In this document: positions 19,530 through 27,971 of the stretch, in pieces
Numbering within the stretch: the stretch's first letter is position 1
Layout: the number at the start of each line of letters is the position of its first letter
IMG/VR virus record: IMGVR_UViG_3300027963_000066
Location: 1-64,000 of that record
Source: a virus
Direction: 5' to 3' (one strand)
Length of the DNA: 64,000 bases
Notes under the pieces: generated by a model
What the model was told of the DNA's origin: nothing
The model's input: the letters and a program-made list of their open reading frames with translations, nothing else
Database searches by the model: none
Translations under genes and position numbers: made by a program

Positions 19530-19537
19530 TATTTATG
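19530..19537 (-). promoter_or_regulatory. Late promoter box, leaderless spacing
   Basis: CATAAATA on the minus strand, five bases (CTTAC) before the superoxide dismutase ATG; no ribosome-binding site fits between them. Confidence 0.6.
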
Positions 19538-19577
19538 AAGGTTAAATAAAGATACAATTTTTGAAAGGAATCCTATC

Positions 19578-19940
19578 ATGGAATTAATTATTGCAGGTAT
19601 TTTTGTTGTAGCAGTGGCCGCTTTCTTGATTTTTAGAAAAAAATCAGAGCCACAAGAAACTACAGCAAGTGTACCATATAAAGTAGAAACCCCCGAACCA
19701 ACTCCTGTGGTTGCTGAACCAACTCCAGTAGTGGAAGTTGCTCCTATAGCAGAAGCAATCCCGGTAGTTGCTGAAGTTGCTCCAGTACAGGCAGAAGTAG
19801 TCGAAGCTCCGGCTAAGAAACCACGTAAGCCACGTACTCCTAAGGCCCAACCAGCAGTTAAAGAAAAAGCCCCGGCTAAAGCCAAGGCTCCAAAAGCTAC
19901 TGCTAAAAAGCCAGCCGCAAGAACAGTTAAGAAAAAATAA
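19578..19940 (+). CDS. Membrane-anchored Ala/Pro/Lys-rich protein, histone H1-like tail
   Basis: 120 residues. One N-terminal membrane helix (about 2-20), an acidic Pro/Val/Glu-rich middle (about 36-80) and a strongly basic tail of K-A/P repeats (about 84-120) resembling histone H1 or bacterial H1-like C-termini. The tail could bind DNA, RNA or another polyanion at the inner face of the membrane. AAAGGA precedes the ATG. The start is preceded by the divergent superoxide dismutase gene. Confidence 0.7.
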   Translation: MELIIAGIFVVAVAAFLIFRKKSEPQETTASVPYKVETPEPTPVVAEPTPVVEVAPIAEAIPVVAEVAPVQAEVVEAPAKKPRKPRTPKAQPAVKEKAPAKAKAPKATAKKPAARTVKKK

Positions 19941-19943
19941 ATA
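19936..19943 (+). promoter_or_regulatory. Late promoter box
   Basis: AATAAATA on the plus strand, 22 bases before the methyltransferase ATG at 19966, overlapping the stop codon of the upstream gene. Confidence 0.45.
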
Positions 19944-19965
19944 GTACTAACATTACAACAACACC

Positions 19966-20691
19966 ATGACTAGCATATACCCTATTATTAAAGACCAGGA
20001 CTGGATTTCTCCAGTTACATATAATCTTTTCAAAAGATTTAACTATGACGGATGTGGAATTGATTGGGCTACTGTTAGAGTGTTAGACGTTGGATGTAAT
20101 GTAGGAAATTATGTTAACTGGGCAAACAATGTTGTATCTCGGGAGAATTATGTAGGCTTAGATATAAATGAAAAATTTATTAACATTGCCCGCATGATAC
20201 ATCCCGAGTATCAATTTGTACATTGTAACAAATGGCATCGTAGTTATAATCCTACAGGAATTAAGAATCTTTCAATCCGCGATTCTTTATCTGGTGAGTT
20301 TGATATTGTTGTATTGAACAGTGTATTCTCCCATGCCAATGCTGATGAAATTCGTGCAGAAATTTTAGATATTTTTACTGTATTAAAACCTGGTGGAATT
20401 TTGTTAACTACATTTTTTACAGATATTAATTTAACACCGTTCTTGGGATACATAAAAAATATATACGGAGTTGACACTGAATATTCAATTCCTGAATATG
20501 AAACATCTGTGTATCTAATTGATTATGAGACTATTGTGGTTGATCAAGATTCTTTAAATTTAGAGACTTGCAACAGTTTCTCTAGTTTTTATAAAGAAAC
20601 AAAACTTACAGAATTGTTTACAGGGGCAGAAGTGATAAACACTGCACAGCCCTTTGCTCAAGCATTGGTCAAGTTTACTAAACCGTTGTAA
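19966..20691 (+). CDS. SAM-dependent methyltransferase, class I
   Basis: 241 residues. VLDVGCNVGNYV (motif I) binds S-adenosylmethionine, GLDINEKFI is the acidic loop and VLKPGGILLTTFF a late strand. It is a generic small-molecule or macromolecule methyltransferase; the substrate cannot be inferred. Converges with the uvdE gene, overlapping it by 14 bases at the 3' ends. Confidence 0.85.
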   Translation: MTSIYPIIKDQDWISPVTYNLFKRFNYDGCGIDWATVRVLDVGCNVGNYVNWANNVVSRENYVGLDINEKFINIARMIHPEYQFVHCNKWHRSYNPTGIKNLSIRDSLSGEFDIVVLNSVFSHANADEIRAEILDIFTVLKPGGILLTTFFTDINLTPFLGYIKNIYGVDTEYSIPEYETSVYLIDYETIVVDQDSLNLETCNSFSSFYKETKLTELFTGAEVINTAQPFAQALVKFTKPL

Positions 20692-21703
20692 GTTTAGATT
20701 GCTCATATAGAGCAAAGCTGGCTAGATTCTTGCCTTTGGCTTCGATCATCATATCAAAGTGATCTAAGAATTGTAAGGCCCAAGCATTGACTTCGGTGTT
20801 CCACATAAAATCACTGTGGGCTCGAAGTTTTTGTTTTTTGTAGCCCGACTCTAATAGAGTAGACATTATAGGTTTAGTTGCTGTATCGTGGGCTACTAGA
20901 TAATCCTCACGGCTAACACTATAATGACAAGTTGGGCGAACACCTCGCCAGCTATCAATTACACGTTTAACTCTATCGTCGGAGGGCTGGATATAGTCTC
21001 CCGTACGGATCCAGTGATGGTGTATATCAAGTACGAGGGCGCAGTGTTTTTCGAGTTCGAGACTGCTGTCAATTCCCCAACAGTTTTCGTCATTTTCGAT
21101 AGTGATACAGTTTCTTGCTTCGGGGGTAAGGCGTTGGAGGGCAGAGATAATACCTTGGGGACCTTGTTTACCCGAGATGTGTACATTGATTTTAAAGTCT
21201 TGAAAAGTCTTGCCGTATCCCATCCACCTGACCATATCTGCATGATATTCAAATTCCTCTATTGATCGTTCTACAATGCCAGGGTTCTCACTTGCCAACA
21301 CAGTAAACTGCCCAGGATGCATAGACAACCTAACGTTATTCTTGCGAGCCAAAGCTCCCACGGCTCCAAATGCTCTTTCGCAATAGGCTCTAACATCGCT
21401 ACGCCGCCAAAACCCGCACCAATCCTGCTGAGTATATACAGGGAGTATATCGCTCGAGAGTCGTACCATTCTAAGATTTTCATTGAGTGAGCCTACCTTT
21501 TCAACGAGCTTGCGAGTAGCTTCAATGTTACCTACCATTAGGTCCCACAACTTTTGTTCAGCTACTTCTTTGCTCTGTCTATTTAACCAAGCAACGGTAG
21601 TAGAGCCTGTGTTAAAAGCCTTAGCATCGTCGGTGGGTTTAATTCCGTCCACCTGCTCTGCGTGATCAATCCACTTACAGGCAAATCCAATTCTTTTAAT
21701 CAT
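20678..21703 (-). CDS. uvdE: UV damage endonuclease UvdE
   Basis: 341 residues, full-length TIM-barrel UvdE/UvsE. Conserved blocks: MVRLSSDILPVY, RLSMHPGQFTVLASENPGI, INVHISGKQG, NDENCWG, LVLDIHHHW and LRAHSDFMWNTE, which include the metal-binding His, Glu and Asp. It nicks DNA 5' of cyclobutane dimers and 6-4 photoproducts. Consistent with a phage exposed to sunlit surface water. It overlaps the FkbM-like gene by 8 bases. Confidence 0.93.
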   Translation of the reverse strand: MIKRIGFACKWIDHAEQVDGIKPTDDAKAFNTGSTTVAWLNRQSKEVAEQKLWDLMVGNIEATRKLVEKVGSLNENLRMVRLSSDILPVYTQQDWCGFWRRSDVRAYCERAFGAVGALARKNNVRLSMHPGQFTVLASENPGIVERSIEEFEYHADMVRWMGYGKTFQDFKINVHISGKQGPQGIISALQRLTPEARNCITIENDENCWGIDSSLELEKHCALVLDIHHHWIRTGDYIQPSDDRVKRVIDSWRGVRPTCHYSVSREDYLVAHDTATKPIMSTLLESGYKKQKLRAHSDFMWNTEVNAWALQFLDHFDMMIEAKGKNLASFALYEQSKLTTV

Positions 21704-22307
21704 GTGATACTTTTTTTTGATACATCCAATCTAGACCATCTCGGTCTAGACCGCGACCCGCAAATTCAAAATTATATTTTTCCAAGTGTTGCTTTACTGG
21801 TTCAGTCTGTCCGTGAAGGTTGGTGTATTCAAAACTAAGTTGATCAATATCAAATAGACTCCAATCTGTGTCAAGAATAACGTCGCCATCGACACCTTCA
21901 ATATCTAATGCTAACACATCTACATGTGAATTGCCAACAGTTTTATTGAGGAAATTGGTTAATGTTTCACAAGGTGCTTGAAATTCTACAAGATCATCTC
22001 TTCCTGTATGATTTCTATTAACGCTGGTACATTGATAGTGAGGACCGTCACCTTTGGAATAATAAAAGGTAACTGTTTTATCTGTGTAGTAGCTAGGAAT
22101 TATACCGATGTCGTAAATTTCTGCTTGAGGATAATCTTTCCAACATTCTTTTAAAAATGGAATGTTAATAGGATTTGGTTCTACTAAAATAACCCTACCA
22201 ATTGTAGTAGGATCTAACGCCTTAACCATGCGAGTAAATCCATCTATAAAATTAGCACTGGGATCTCTGTCACCGGCACCGGCACCTACTTGTATAAAAG
22301 TTTTCAT
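21696..22307 (-). CDS. FkbM-family methyltransferase
   Basis: 203 residues from ATG 22307, with GGAG nine bases before it. MKTFIQVGAGAGD is a SAM-binding motif; VILVEPNP, VDVLALDIEGVDGDVI and the C-terminal DWMYQK match FkbM-type O-methyltransferases that act on sugars or natural products. Its ATG overlaps the stop of the preceding AbrB-like gene (TAATG). Confidence 0.82.
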   Translation of the reverse strand: MKTFIQVGAGAGDRDPSANFIDGFTRMVKALDPTTIGRVILVEPNPINIPFLKECWKDYPQAEIYDIGIIPSYYTDKTVTFYYSKGDGPHYQCTSVNRNHTGRDDLVEFQAPCETLTNFLNKTVGNSHVDVLALDIEGVDGDVILDTDWSLFDIDQLSFEYTNLHGQTEPVKQHLEKYNFEFAGRGLDRDGLDWMYQKKVSHD

Positions 22308-22465
22308 TATTCTTTCTCCATGGACCACGATCCATCTTTATTATCTGTCCATTTTAACACATCGCCTTCTTTCCATCCTTGCATTTCCAACAGCTCTGGT
22401 GGTAAAGGTAAAATAAGATCTCCGGTCTCCGGATCTTCTTCAACGGTAATAGTCCACTGTGTCAT
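22307..22465 (-). CDS. Small AbrB/MazE-like DNA-binding protein
   Basis: 52 residues. The segment LILPLPPELLEMQGWKEGDVLKW has the swapped-hairpin AbrB/SpoVT pattern (PLPPELLE-GWxEGD). Proteins of this size in phages resemble MazE-type antitoxins or small transcription factors, but no toxin gene is adjacent. AAGGA lies seven bases before the ATG and the stop shares one base with the FkbM start, so it is a real coupled gene. Confidence 0.75.
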   Translation of the reverse strand: MTQWTITVEEDPETGDLILPLPPELLEMQGWKEGDVLKWTDNKDGSWSMEKE

Positions 22466-22467
22466 AG

Positions 22468-22716
22468 TTAATTCCTTGTAAGTGCGTGATAAACTAAAAA
22501 TTCTTTAAAAGCCTTATAGACGGCGGCCGCTTCTTCTTCGTCCGCCTTGACTTTTACTCCTCGAACATAAAATCCATCTTCGGTAATTTTAAGCATTTCT
22601 ATTTGCCCACCGACAAGTGTAATATTACTTTCTGGAGGTGCCGATACAGTCAATACCGGTTCAGGCAGTGGGGTGTTAATGATAAACATTTCTTGCGCTA
22701 TAATTCCGTGTGTCAT
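22468..22716 (-). CDS. Hypothetical protein with leaderless-type promoter
   Basis: 82 residues from ATG 22716 (an in-frame ATG at 22731 lies upstream of the transcript start). Beta-rich N-terminus with IEMLKITEDGFYVRGVKV, then an acidic helix and a short C-terminal helix. I recall this pattern in many T4-like phages, function unknown. A sigma70 promoter ends exactly six bases before the ATG. Confidence 0.75.
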   Translation of the reverse strand: MTHGIIAQEMFIINTPLPEPVLTVSAPPESNITLVGGQIEMLKITEDGFYVRGVKVKADEEEAAAVYKAFKEFLVYHALTRN

Positions 22717-22722
22717 GTTATT

Positions 22723-22750
22723 ATTATACACTGTTTGCAGGTTAAGTCAA
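22723..22750 (-). promoter_or_regulatory. sigma70 promoter, leaderless spacing
   Basis: TTGACT (22745-22750), 16-base spacer, perfect TATAAT (22723-22728). Only AATAAC separates the -10 from the ATG at 22716, so transcription should begin at or next to the start codon. Confidence 0.75.
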
Positions 22751-23325
22751 ATCTTATTATACCATCCAGTCAGTATATATTTTGGCTGTGTGTAAACTGT
22801 ATTGCCTCGATGCACATGGGTCATGCCTGCAGGCCAAATGACCACAGTACCTCTGGTAGGCCGAACTTTTCGATGCTGGAATAAAAACTCAGTTTCAGCT
22901 TCACCTTCGGGCATGTCATTCAAATAGATCATCCAAGTTAGTTCTCTTGAATGATAATTTATTCCGCCGTTTTCGTAATGCCAAATATGAAATCCACCGC
23001 GTGGCGGAGTTTTCTGCAATTTCATTTCGCAGTTGTTAGTCATGTTTAAATCTTTTAATTGACTAAATTCTGCAATATATTCGGTTAGGCAATCATGTAG
23101 ATAGTACAAATATTTGCTACAGAGATCTGCTTTATTAAACACAGGATTTTGTAAGAATACAGCAATATCGGCTCTCCCTAATCCACCATTAGAAAACTGT
23201 GTGTTATTATTAATGACATGATCTTTAAGATCCGGATTAACGATAACTGATTCAATAGTATCAATAGTTTCTTGGCAATCCTCGGAAGAGACTTTACCAG
23301 GCCATATTCTAATAAAATCTTCCAT
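22747..23325 (-). CDS. 2OG-Fe(II) oxygenase, prolyl 4-hydroxylase-like
   Basis: 192 residues. GGFHIWHYENGG supplies the first iron-binding His region, and RGTVVIWPAGMTHVHRGN supplies the distal His; YILTGWY follows as in P4H-type enzymes. These enzymes hydroxylate a substrate using oxygen, iron and 2-oxoglutarate. In phages they may act on proteins or nucleic acids; collagen-like fibres in the same genome make proline a candidate substrate. The ATG overlaps the stop of the upstream sugar gene. Confidence 0.85.
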   Translation of the reverse strand: MEDFIRIWPGKVSSEDCQETIDTIESVIVNPDLKDHVINNNTQFSNGGLGRADIAVFLQNPVFNKADLCSKYLYYLHDCLTEYIAEFSQLKDLNMTNNCEMKLQKTPPRGGFHIWHYENGGINYHSRELTWMIYLNDMPEGEAETEFLFQHRKVRPTRGTVVIWPAGMTHVHRGNTVYTQPKYILTGWYNKI

Positions 23326-24260
23326 TATAGATGGCTTCGAAAATAATCAATAGTTTTAATTAACCCTTGCTCTAGGTTAATAGTAGGCTCCCAATTGAGC
23401 ATGGCTTTTGCTCGAGTGATATCCGGCCTGCGCTGTTTTGGATCATCCTGAGGTAAAGTTTGTTGTAATATTTGGCTCTTACTTCCGGTTAATTCAATGA
23501 CCTTATGTGCTAATTCCCACATGGTAAACTCCCCAGGATTACCGATGTTAACTGGCCCAATAAAAGAGTCGTCTGGATGATTCATCATGGCTTGTATAGC
23601 ATCTAACAGATCATCAACATAGCAGAAACTGCGAGTTTGCATACCGTCTCCGTAGATAGTAATGTCGCGACCTTGCAATGCCTGTACCACAAAATTACTA
23701 ACAACTCTGCCGTCATTCTGTGCCATTCTAGGACCATATGTGTTAAAAATACGCACAATTTTGGCCTTAACATCGTGTGTGCGATAGTAGTCCATGAACA
23801 AGGTTTCCGCGGCTCGTTTGCCTTCGTCGTAGCAACTGCGTATACCAATTGGATTTACATTGCCCCAATATTCCTCAGGTTGAGGATGAACTGTGGGATC
23901 ACCGTAGCACTCACTGGTTGACGCCTGTAAGATTTTAGCACCAGTACGTTTGGCCAGTCCCAACATATTGTAAGAACCAATTACACTGGTTTTCATCGTC
24001 TGGATTGGATCCCATTGATAATAAAATGGACTCGCTGGACAAGCAAGATTGTAGATTTCATCTACTTCTACATACAGAGGCAGGCAGATATCTTGTCGGA
24101 TAACTTCAAAGTTCTTGTTATCTAACAAGTGTGCAATATTATTTTTACTGCCTGTAAAATAATTGTCTACACAAAGAACATGATGTCCTTCTTTGACTAA
24201 CCGTTCGCAGAGATGACTGCCTAAGAAACCTGCTCCGCCTGTTACTAAAATTTTTTTCAT
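23325..24260 (-). CDS. UDP-glucuronate decarboxylase / UDP-xylose synthase-like SDR
   Basis: 311 residues, complete extended [15 protein letters not shown] binds [12 protein letters not shown] is the acidic turn; [10 protein letters not shown] and [12 protein letters not shown] carry the catalytic Ser/Tyr/Lys; [11 protein letters not shown] and [11 protein letters not shown] are typical of UDP-glucuronate decarboxylases. The enzyme makes UDP-xylose from UDP-glucuronate; a UDP-glucose dehydrogenase at 38370 can provide the substrate. Its ATG overlaps the stop of the small upstream gene. Confidence 0.9.
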   Translation of the reverse strand: MKKILVTGGAGFLGSHLCERLVKEGHHVLCVDNYFTGSKNNIAHLLDNKNFEVIRQDICLPLYVEVDEIYNLACPASPFYYQWDPIQTMKTSVIGSYNMLGLAKRTGAKILQASTSECYGDPTVHPQPEEYWGNVNPIGIRSCYDEGKRAAETLFMDYYRTHDVKAKIVRIFNTYGPRMAQNDGRVVSNFVVQALQGRDITIYGDGMQTRSFCYVDDLLDAIQAMMNHPDDSFIGPVNIGNPGEFTMWELAHKVIELTGSKSQILQQTLPQDDPKQRRPDITRAKAMLNWEPTINLEQGLIKTIDYFRSHL

Positions 24261-24403
24261 TTATCTACCTTTGCTGGCTGTATAATGCCATATTGTTTAT
24301 ATAACCAGCTGATAAAATTTTCAACTGGCAAACTAGGACTTACCTGCGTTTGATAAGCCCTATATGCTATACTTATTTTTTCTAACCATTCTTTATCTGT
24401 CAT
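24257..24403 (-). CDS. Hypothetical 48-residue protein
   Basis: Small helical protein ([18 protein letters not shown] start). GGTGA lies six bases before the ATG, and the stop overlaps the ATG of the decarboxylase (ATGA), which supports a translated, coupled gene. No family recognised. Confidence 0.7.
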   Translation of the reverse strand: MTDKEWLEKISIAYRAYQTQVSPSLPVENFISWLYKQYGIIQPAKVDK

Positions 24404-24407
24404 TTGA

Positions 24408-24599
24408 TCACCAATGCCTTATTGTATTTGCTATAATAAAGAAGCAGGTCACTACGTGAATTATAACCCAAAAGGTTTTAAAAAATAATGCTACCCTAGC
24501 TTCTCGTAAAGTAAGAATAGGAACATCCGGACGATCGTCGTCCGTGTTCCCCATAAGATGTCCAGTTGCTCGCGCCCATACTCTCTCGATACTGTTCAT
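24408..24599 (-). CDS. Small single-pass membrane protein
   Basis: 63 residues: a charged N-terminal half with GNTDDDRPDVP and a hydrophobic C-terminal helix (about 38-60). Overlaps the 3' end of queD by four bases and is followed closely by the 48-residue gene; same transcript as queD. Function unknown. Confidence 0.72.
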   Translation of the reverse strand: MNSIERVWARATGHLMGNTDDDRPDVPILTLREARVALFFKTFWVIIHVVTCFFIIANTIRHW

Positions 24600-25048
24600 T
24601 GTGCCTCGTAAATCGCTGAATTAGCGCCATGTTCCGCACACTCAACTCTGACACAATAACAACGACCGCTAGTCTTCTCACGTATTAGTGCGTCGGCAAA
24701 GTTAAAAGCATGTTCAGCAAACTTCTCTGCACCTACACCATCAAAATATCGAATTTCAGCCAACCCCAATTCTTCTAATTCCACAAATTTGCTTAAATAT
24801 GGATCTTGTCGATCCAATGCCAACTTGTGATCAAAGTGATCTTCCAACCAGGCTTTGAGAGGTTTAAGCCCGCCAAAGTCCACTGCCCAGTTCTTGTTGT
24901 CTAGGGTATCACAGCCGAATGTGAATGTGAACGCTAGACTGTAGCCATGTAGCAGGTGACAATGACTGTGATCTGCATTAGGTTGACGGAATACCGCTGA
25001 CAGACCAATGTTATGTCCGTAGTGTTTTGTTGAGAAAAATTTTGCCAT
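24596..25048 (-). CDS. queD: 6-carboxytetrahydropterin synthase-like protein (QueD family)
   Basis: 150 residues. CHLLHGYSLAFTFTF, WAVDFGGLKPLK, FDHKLAL and VECAEHGANSAIY follow the QueD/PTPS order. QueD converts 7,8-dihydroneopterin triphosphate to 6-carboxytetrahydropterin for 7-deazaguanine synthesis. In classical enzymes the second motif is HGH; here it is HGY, as I recall for a divergent phage/bacterial subgroup, so zinc ligation differs. It has a perfect sigma70 promoter and a structured 5' leader. FolE and two QueC-like proteins are encoded elsewhere in the window. Confidence 0.82.
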   Translation of the reverse strand: MAKFFSTKHYGHNIGLSAVFRQPNADHSHCHLLHGYSLAFTFTFGCDTLDNKNWAVDFGGLKPLKAWLEDHFDHKLALDRQDPYLSKFVELEELGLAEIRYFDGVGAEKFAEHAFNFADALIREKTSGRCYCVRVECAEHGANSAIYEAQ

Positions 25049-25101
25049 CTCTAGTCTCCTTTATTTAAAGTAGCAAGTTTGACGACATGCAGAATTTATA
25101 A

Positions 25102-25129
25102 AGCGGGGTGAAAGTCGTAAAAGGCCGCT
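25102..25129 (-). promoter_or_regulatory. Leader hairpin upstream of queD
   Basis: The queD leader contains GCGG ... CCCGC arms around a pyrimidine-rich loop on the minus strand, about 60 bases before the ATG. A preQ1-type riboswitch would be plausible here, but the A-rich tail and loop consensus of preQ1-I are not convincingly present. Confidence 0.35.
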
Positions 25130-25135
25130 AATGAA

Positions 25136-25164
25136 ATTATATAGATATGTTTGCTATATGTCAA
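25136..25164 (-). promoter_or_regulatory. sigma70 promoter for queD
   Basis: TTGACA (25159-25164), 17-base spacer, TATAAT (25136-25141): perfect consensus on the minus strand, giving an approximately 85-base leader before queD. Confidence 0.88.
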
Positions 25165-25177
25165 TATTTATGAACAA

Positions 25178-25348
25178 TTATTTTAGTTGTTTTATTTCTT
25201 CTTTGATGATTTTTATTTCATCTGTGATGTGGTCAAGAATTTCTATTTCATTTTGCCTTGCTGACATAAATTTATAAACTGTAAGGGCAAATAACGCCCA
25301 TCCAATAAATCCGCCTATTAATAAAGATACAATAATAAAATTTGCCAT
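25178..25348 (-). CDS. Small membrane protein
   Basis: 56 residues from ATG 25348, preceded by GGGAGA. One N-terminal membrane helix (about 3-27) and a charged coiled-coil tail of E/I/K residues. Topology suggests a cytoplasmic coiled coil anchored in the membrane. Function unknown. Confidence 0.72.
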   Translation of the reverse strand: MANFIIVSLLIGGFIGWALFALTVYKFMSARQNEIEILDHITDEIKIIKEEIKQLK

Positions 25349-25410
25349 AATGATTCTCCCTTGAGTAGAGTATTTACAACTGCCCAAGGAAGTATTTTAC
25401 TCATAGTTAA

Positions 25411-26007
25411 TCAACGTTTTTCAATTATCTTATCACATAAGCCATAGGCCAGTGCTTCTTCGGCTGACATAAAGGTGTCACGGTCCATGTCACGTTCAAA
25501 ATCGGCGTAAGATTTACCGGCAGTGTTGTGTTCAACATATAGTTTGGTTAACATTGTTTTCATCTGAGTAATTTCTTTGTATTGGATCTCAATGTCACTT
25601 TGCATGCCACGGGCGCCACCACTTGGCTGATGAATCATATGTCGAGCATGCGGTAGCATAAATCGTTTGCCGGGATGTCCTGCCTGAGCCAAAAAACTAC
25701 CCATGCTACATGCCTGGCCTAACACATAGGTACAGACATTGGGTTTAACAAACTGCATGACATCATAGATGGCCATGCCGCTGGTAATGACACCGCCTGG
25801 ACTGTTGATGTAAAAGTGGATATCCTTCTCACTATCGGCACTCTCTAAATGTAAGATCTGTGCCACAATTAAATTGCTACTGTGATCATCAACTGGTCCA
25901 TTAAGGAACACAATACGCTCATTAAGCAATCGACTAAAAATATCAAAGGCACGTTCGCCTTGACCGGTCTTTTCGACCACCATTGGTACTAACATATTAA
26001 AACTCAT
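25411..26007 (-). CDS. clpP: ATP-dependent Clp protease proteolytic subunit
   Basis: 198 residues, full length. Catalytic Ser in GQACSMGSF (the usual GQAAS has Cys here next to the Ser), His in [10 protein letters not shown] and Asp in [12 protein letters not shown] are all present; [16 protein letters not shown] forms the oxyanion region. ClpP tetradecamers degrade unfolded proteins with a ClpX or ClpA ATPase, here presumably the host's. Phage ClpP may process virion proteins or remodel the host proteome. Overlaps the upstream gene by 11 bases. Confidence 0.93.
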   Translation of the reverse strand: MSFNMLVPMVVEKTGQGERAFDIFSRLLNERIVFLNGPVDDHSSNLIVAQILHLESADSEKDIHFYINSPGGVITSGMAIYDVMQFVKPNVCTYVLGQACSMGSFLAQAGHPGKRFMLPHARHMIHQPSGGARGMQSDIEIQYKEITQMKTMLTKLYVEHNTAGKSYADFERDMDRDTFMSAEEALAYGLCDKIIEKR

Positions 26008-26422
26008 CCTTTATTGTTTTTGTATTTGCAAGACCTGCAAGAATTTGAAACTGTTCCCAGGCTTTCTTTACTGTGATGTTACTTTCGATATCTTCTGACT
26101 GAAGCCCTGCTTCTAACCAATAGTAAGGCAACCGGCGAGGATGTGCTCCGAACTTGCGAGGCTGATGTATTTTACCCTGCTCCCATAGTTCGGTGCTAAC
26201 ATTGCGGAACTTGGCTTGGTCCTCTGGACTGTTAAAGTCATAATTGCTCCATTCGGGATTACTCAATCCGCCATAACAATAACCTTCCCAAATGCCCGCC
26301 CACTCATCATCGATAGTAGGATCAAAATCTGTGCGGGCAATAATCACCAACACATCGCTAATATCTACTCGACCTTCGACAATATCAAGAATACAACGGC
26401 TATAGCTTAATCCAATTTTCAT
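25997..26422 (-). CDS. Conserved hypothetical phage protein
   Basis: 141 residues, Trp/Tyr-rich, with [22 protein letters not shown] and [13 protein letters not shown]. No known domain. Overlaps clpP by 11 bases and its own upstream neighbour by four; probably co-translated. I recall similar sequences in T4-like phages. Confidence 0.72.
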   Translation of the reverse strand: MKIGLSYSRCILDIVEGRVDISDVLVIIARTDFDPTIDDEWAGIWEGYCYGGLSNPEWSNYDFNSPEDQAKFRNVSTELWEQGKIHQPRKFGAHPRRLPYYWLEAGLQSEDIESNITVKKAWEQFQILAGLANTKTIKDEF

Positions 26423-26667
26423 TCTTCTTCCCTAAGTTGGTCACGGAATACTGCTAACTGTTCGATAAGATTTTGAACACCTGCTTTGGTCATAGTGAGG
26501 GTACTATACCCTACTTTTAAAGTCATATGCATCCCTTCAGCAGTAACACCAACACTGTATATAGTCTCTGGAGCATTTGACTCTTTTGGGGGCACGATAG
26601 GAATTGCTCTAGTCTCTGGGAATTTAACCACATTAGAGTAATCAGGTTTCTTAAACCAATCAAACAT
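26419..26667 (-). CDS. Conserved hypothetical phage protein
   Basis: 82 residues from ATG 26667 (GGAG 11 bases before it). Starts MFDWFKKPDYS, then a proline-rich linker, then a beta-hairpin-like GVTAEGMHMTLKVG and a C-terminal helix. Function unknown. Confidence 0.7.
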   Translation of the reverse strand: MFDWFKKPDYSNVVKFPETRAIPIVPPKESNAPETIYSVGVTAEGMHMTLKVGYSTLTMTKAGVQNLIEQLAVFRDQLREEE

Positions 26668-26902
26668 CTTTTTTCTCCATATCATACTGTTTAACCATAC
26701 GATAAAGTGGTTCCATACGTTCTTGAAATATTGATGGGCAGTTCTCAGCGGCTACTTTCATATCCCACGCACTGGGATAATGTCGCAGGCACCAACGAGC
26801 CTGATCCTTGATTGCTTTTGGGACTCGAGGAGTATTAAGTATCTCTACTAAAAACTCCTGAGTCTTTATTACTGCACGATAACGTTCATCAGGGAGTGTC
26901 AT
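26660..26902 (-). CDS. BPSL0761-like protein
   Basis: 80 residues, all helical. MTLPDERYRAVIKTQEFL and KDQARWCLRHYPSAWDM match the BPSL0761 family of small proteins known mainly from betaproteobacteria. Function unknown. Its presence is one of the pointers to a betaproteobacterial host. Overlaps both neighbours. Confidence 0.75.
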   Translation of the reverse strand: MTLPDERYRAVIKTQEFLVEILNTPRVPKAIKDQARWCLRHYPSAWDMKVAAENCPSIFQERMEPLYRMVKQYDMEKKDV

Positions 26903-27350
26903 GTGTTGGTTCGTTCATTTTATGATATTCGGCTAATTCTTGAGCTCGAGTCGCTTCTCGTTGTTCTTCGCAAGGTGTGCAAATAGTACGCACCCATCCA
27001 CCGCCGTGGGTTTCAGCTGGATTACCACAACCTTCACAAGTCACACCTGACATCGATTCTGCCATAGTAACTAAGCCGCTAATGTAGTCATCGCCACCTG
27101 TGTAGTAAAAACGCAGTGTACCGAACTTTTCTTTAACTTGATCCAGTGTCACCTGAGGAACAACTTCGCCGTCTCGATTCTTCCAATCGATATGATGTTG
27201 GATATTGCCCATGAGTTGATTTAGAATATTAAACCAACCGTCTCCGCATTCAAAACCCCAACACATGCAGGTTTCGGTCATAGGTAGATTACGATTGACC
27301 ATCATCTTTGGATATACCTTACACAGGTATTCGTCTAGTTCTCTTTTCAT
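26889..27350 (-). CDS. Zinc-ribbon conserved phage protein
   Basis: 153 residues. The C-terminal part contains CEGCGNPAE and CTPCEEQ, a two-CxxC zinc ribbon; the middle has KEKFGTLRFYYTGGDDYI, a stretch I recall in many phage hypotheticals. Overlaps neighbours at both ends. No function known. Confidence 0.75.
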   Translation of the reverse strand: MKRELDEYLCKVYPKMMVNRNLPMTETCMCWGFECGDGWFNILNQLMGNIQHHIDWKNRDGEVVPQVTLDQVKEKFGTLRFYYTGGDDYISGLVTMAESMSGVTCEGCGNPAETHGGGWVRTICTPCEEQREATRAQELAEYHKMNEPTHDTP

Positions 27351-27949
27351 TCTTCTTCCGATACTTCGTCGCCGAAACTATATTCTACTTTATTTTCTTT
27401 AAATTTCATTGCTCGAGCCCGAGCACCTTCTGGATCACGCTTAACTTCATCGACTAGTTCCATCAATGCATTGTTGATGTAGTCGTTGAGAGTAATGCCT
27501 TGACGATGTGCGTTCATTGCGGCTTCCAATAACAGGTCGTCTGGCAGATCTAAAGGAACGCTGATTCGGGTATCGTAATCCTCGCCGTCTTTGATAGCCA
27601 GGCACTTTTGAATAAAGTCATCGTCGACTTCTAAATCTATATAGTCTACATCATCCCATGCTTGATTCAAGTTGACTCCGAGTTCTTTGGCTTCTTTGGC
27701 ATGCTTCTTTTGTTTGTCCTCAGCAATCATGCGATATGCACGGTCGTTGGTATAATCGCATACACTGACTTCATAGACCTTTTGTGTCTTAGTACTGAAC
27801 ACAATACTAAAACTGTATCCGCCTTTGCCGTGGACACCGTTCCAACTGTCTAAGCAGTAGGCATTGTCGCCGTAGCAACTCCACCCATAATCACTGCCTT
27901 CAGTGATTTTATAGTCAACCAACTCCATCCATTCTTTCATAGTGATCAT
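27347..27949 (-). CDS. Hypothetical protein with HicB-like ribbon-helix-helix tail
   Basis: 200 residues. The first 100 residues are mixed and aromatic-rich (WSCYGDNAYCLDSWNG). Residues about 125-170 (ISVPLDLPDDLLLEAAMNA ... LNDYINNALMEL) form a ribbon-helix-helix similar to HicB C-terminal DNA-binding domains. A role as a small transcription factor or antitoxin-like repressor is possible; no HicA-like toxin is next to it. It has its own sigma70 promoter and AAAGGAG site. Confidence 0.65.
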   Translation of the reverse strand: MITMKEWMELVDYKITEGSDYGWSCYGDNAYCLDSWNGVHGKGGYSFSIVFSTKTQKVYEVSVCDYTNDRAYRMIAEDKQKKHAKEAKELGVNLNQAWDDVDYIDLEVDDDFIQKCLAIKDGEDYDTRISVPLDLPDDLLLEAAMNAHRQGITLNDYINNALMELVDEVKRDPEGARARAMKFKENKVEYSFGDEVSEEE

Positions 27950-27971
27950 TTCAACACTCCTTTAAATATAT

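Noticed and set aside
25102-25129. Firm call of a preQ1 riboswitch before queD
   Set aside because: Stem is present but loop and A-rich tail do not match preQ1-I or other classes well enough.
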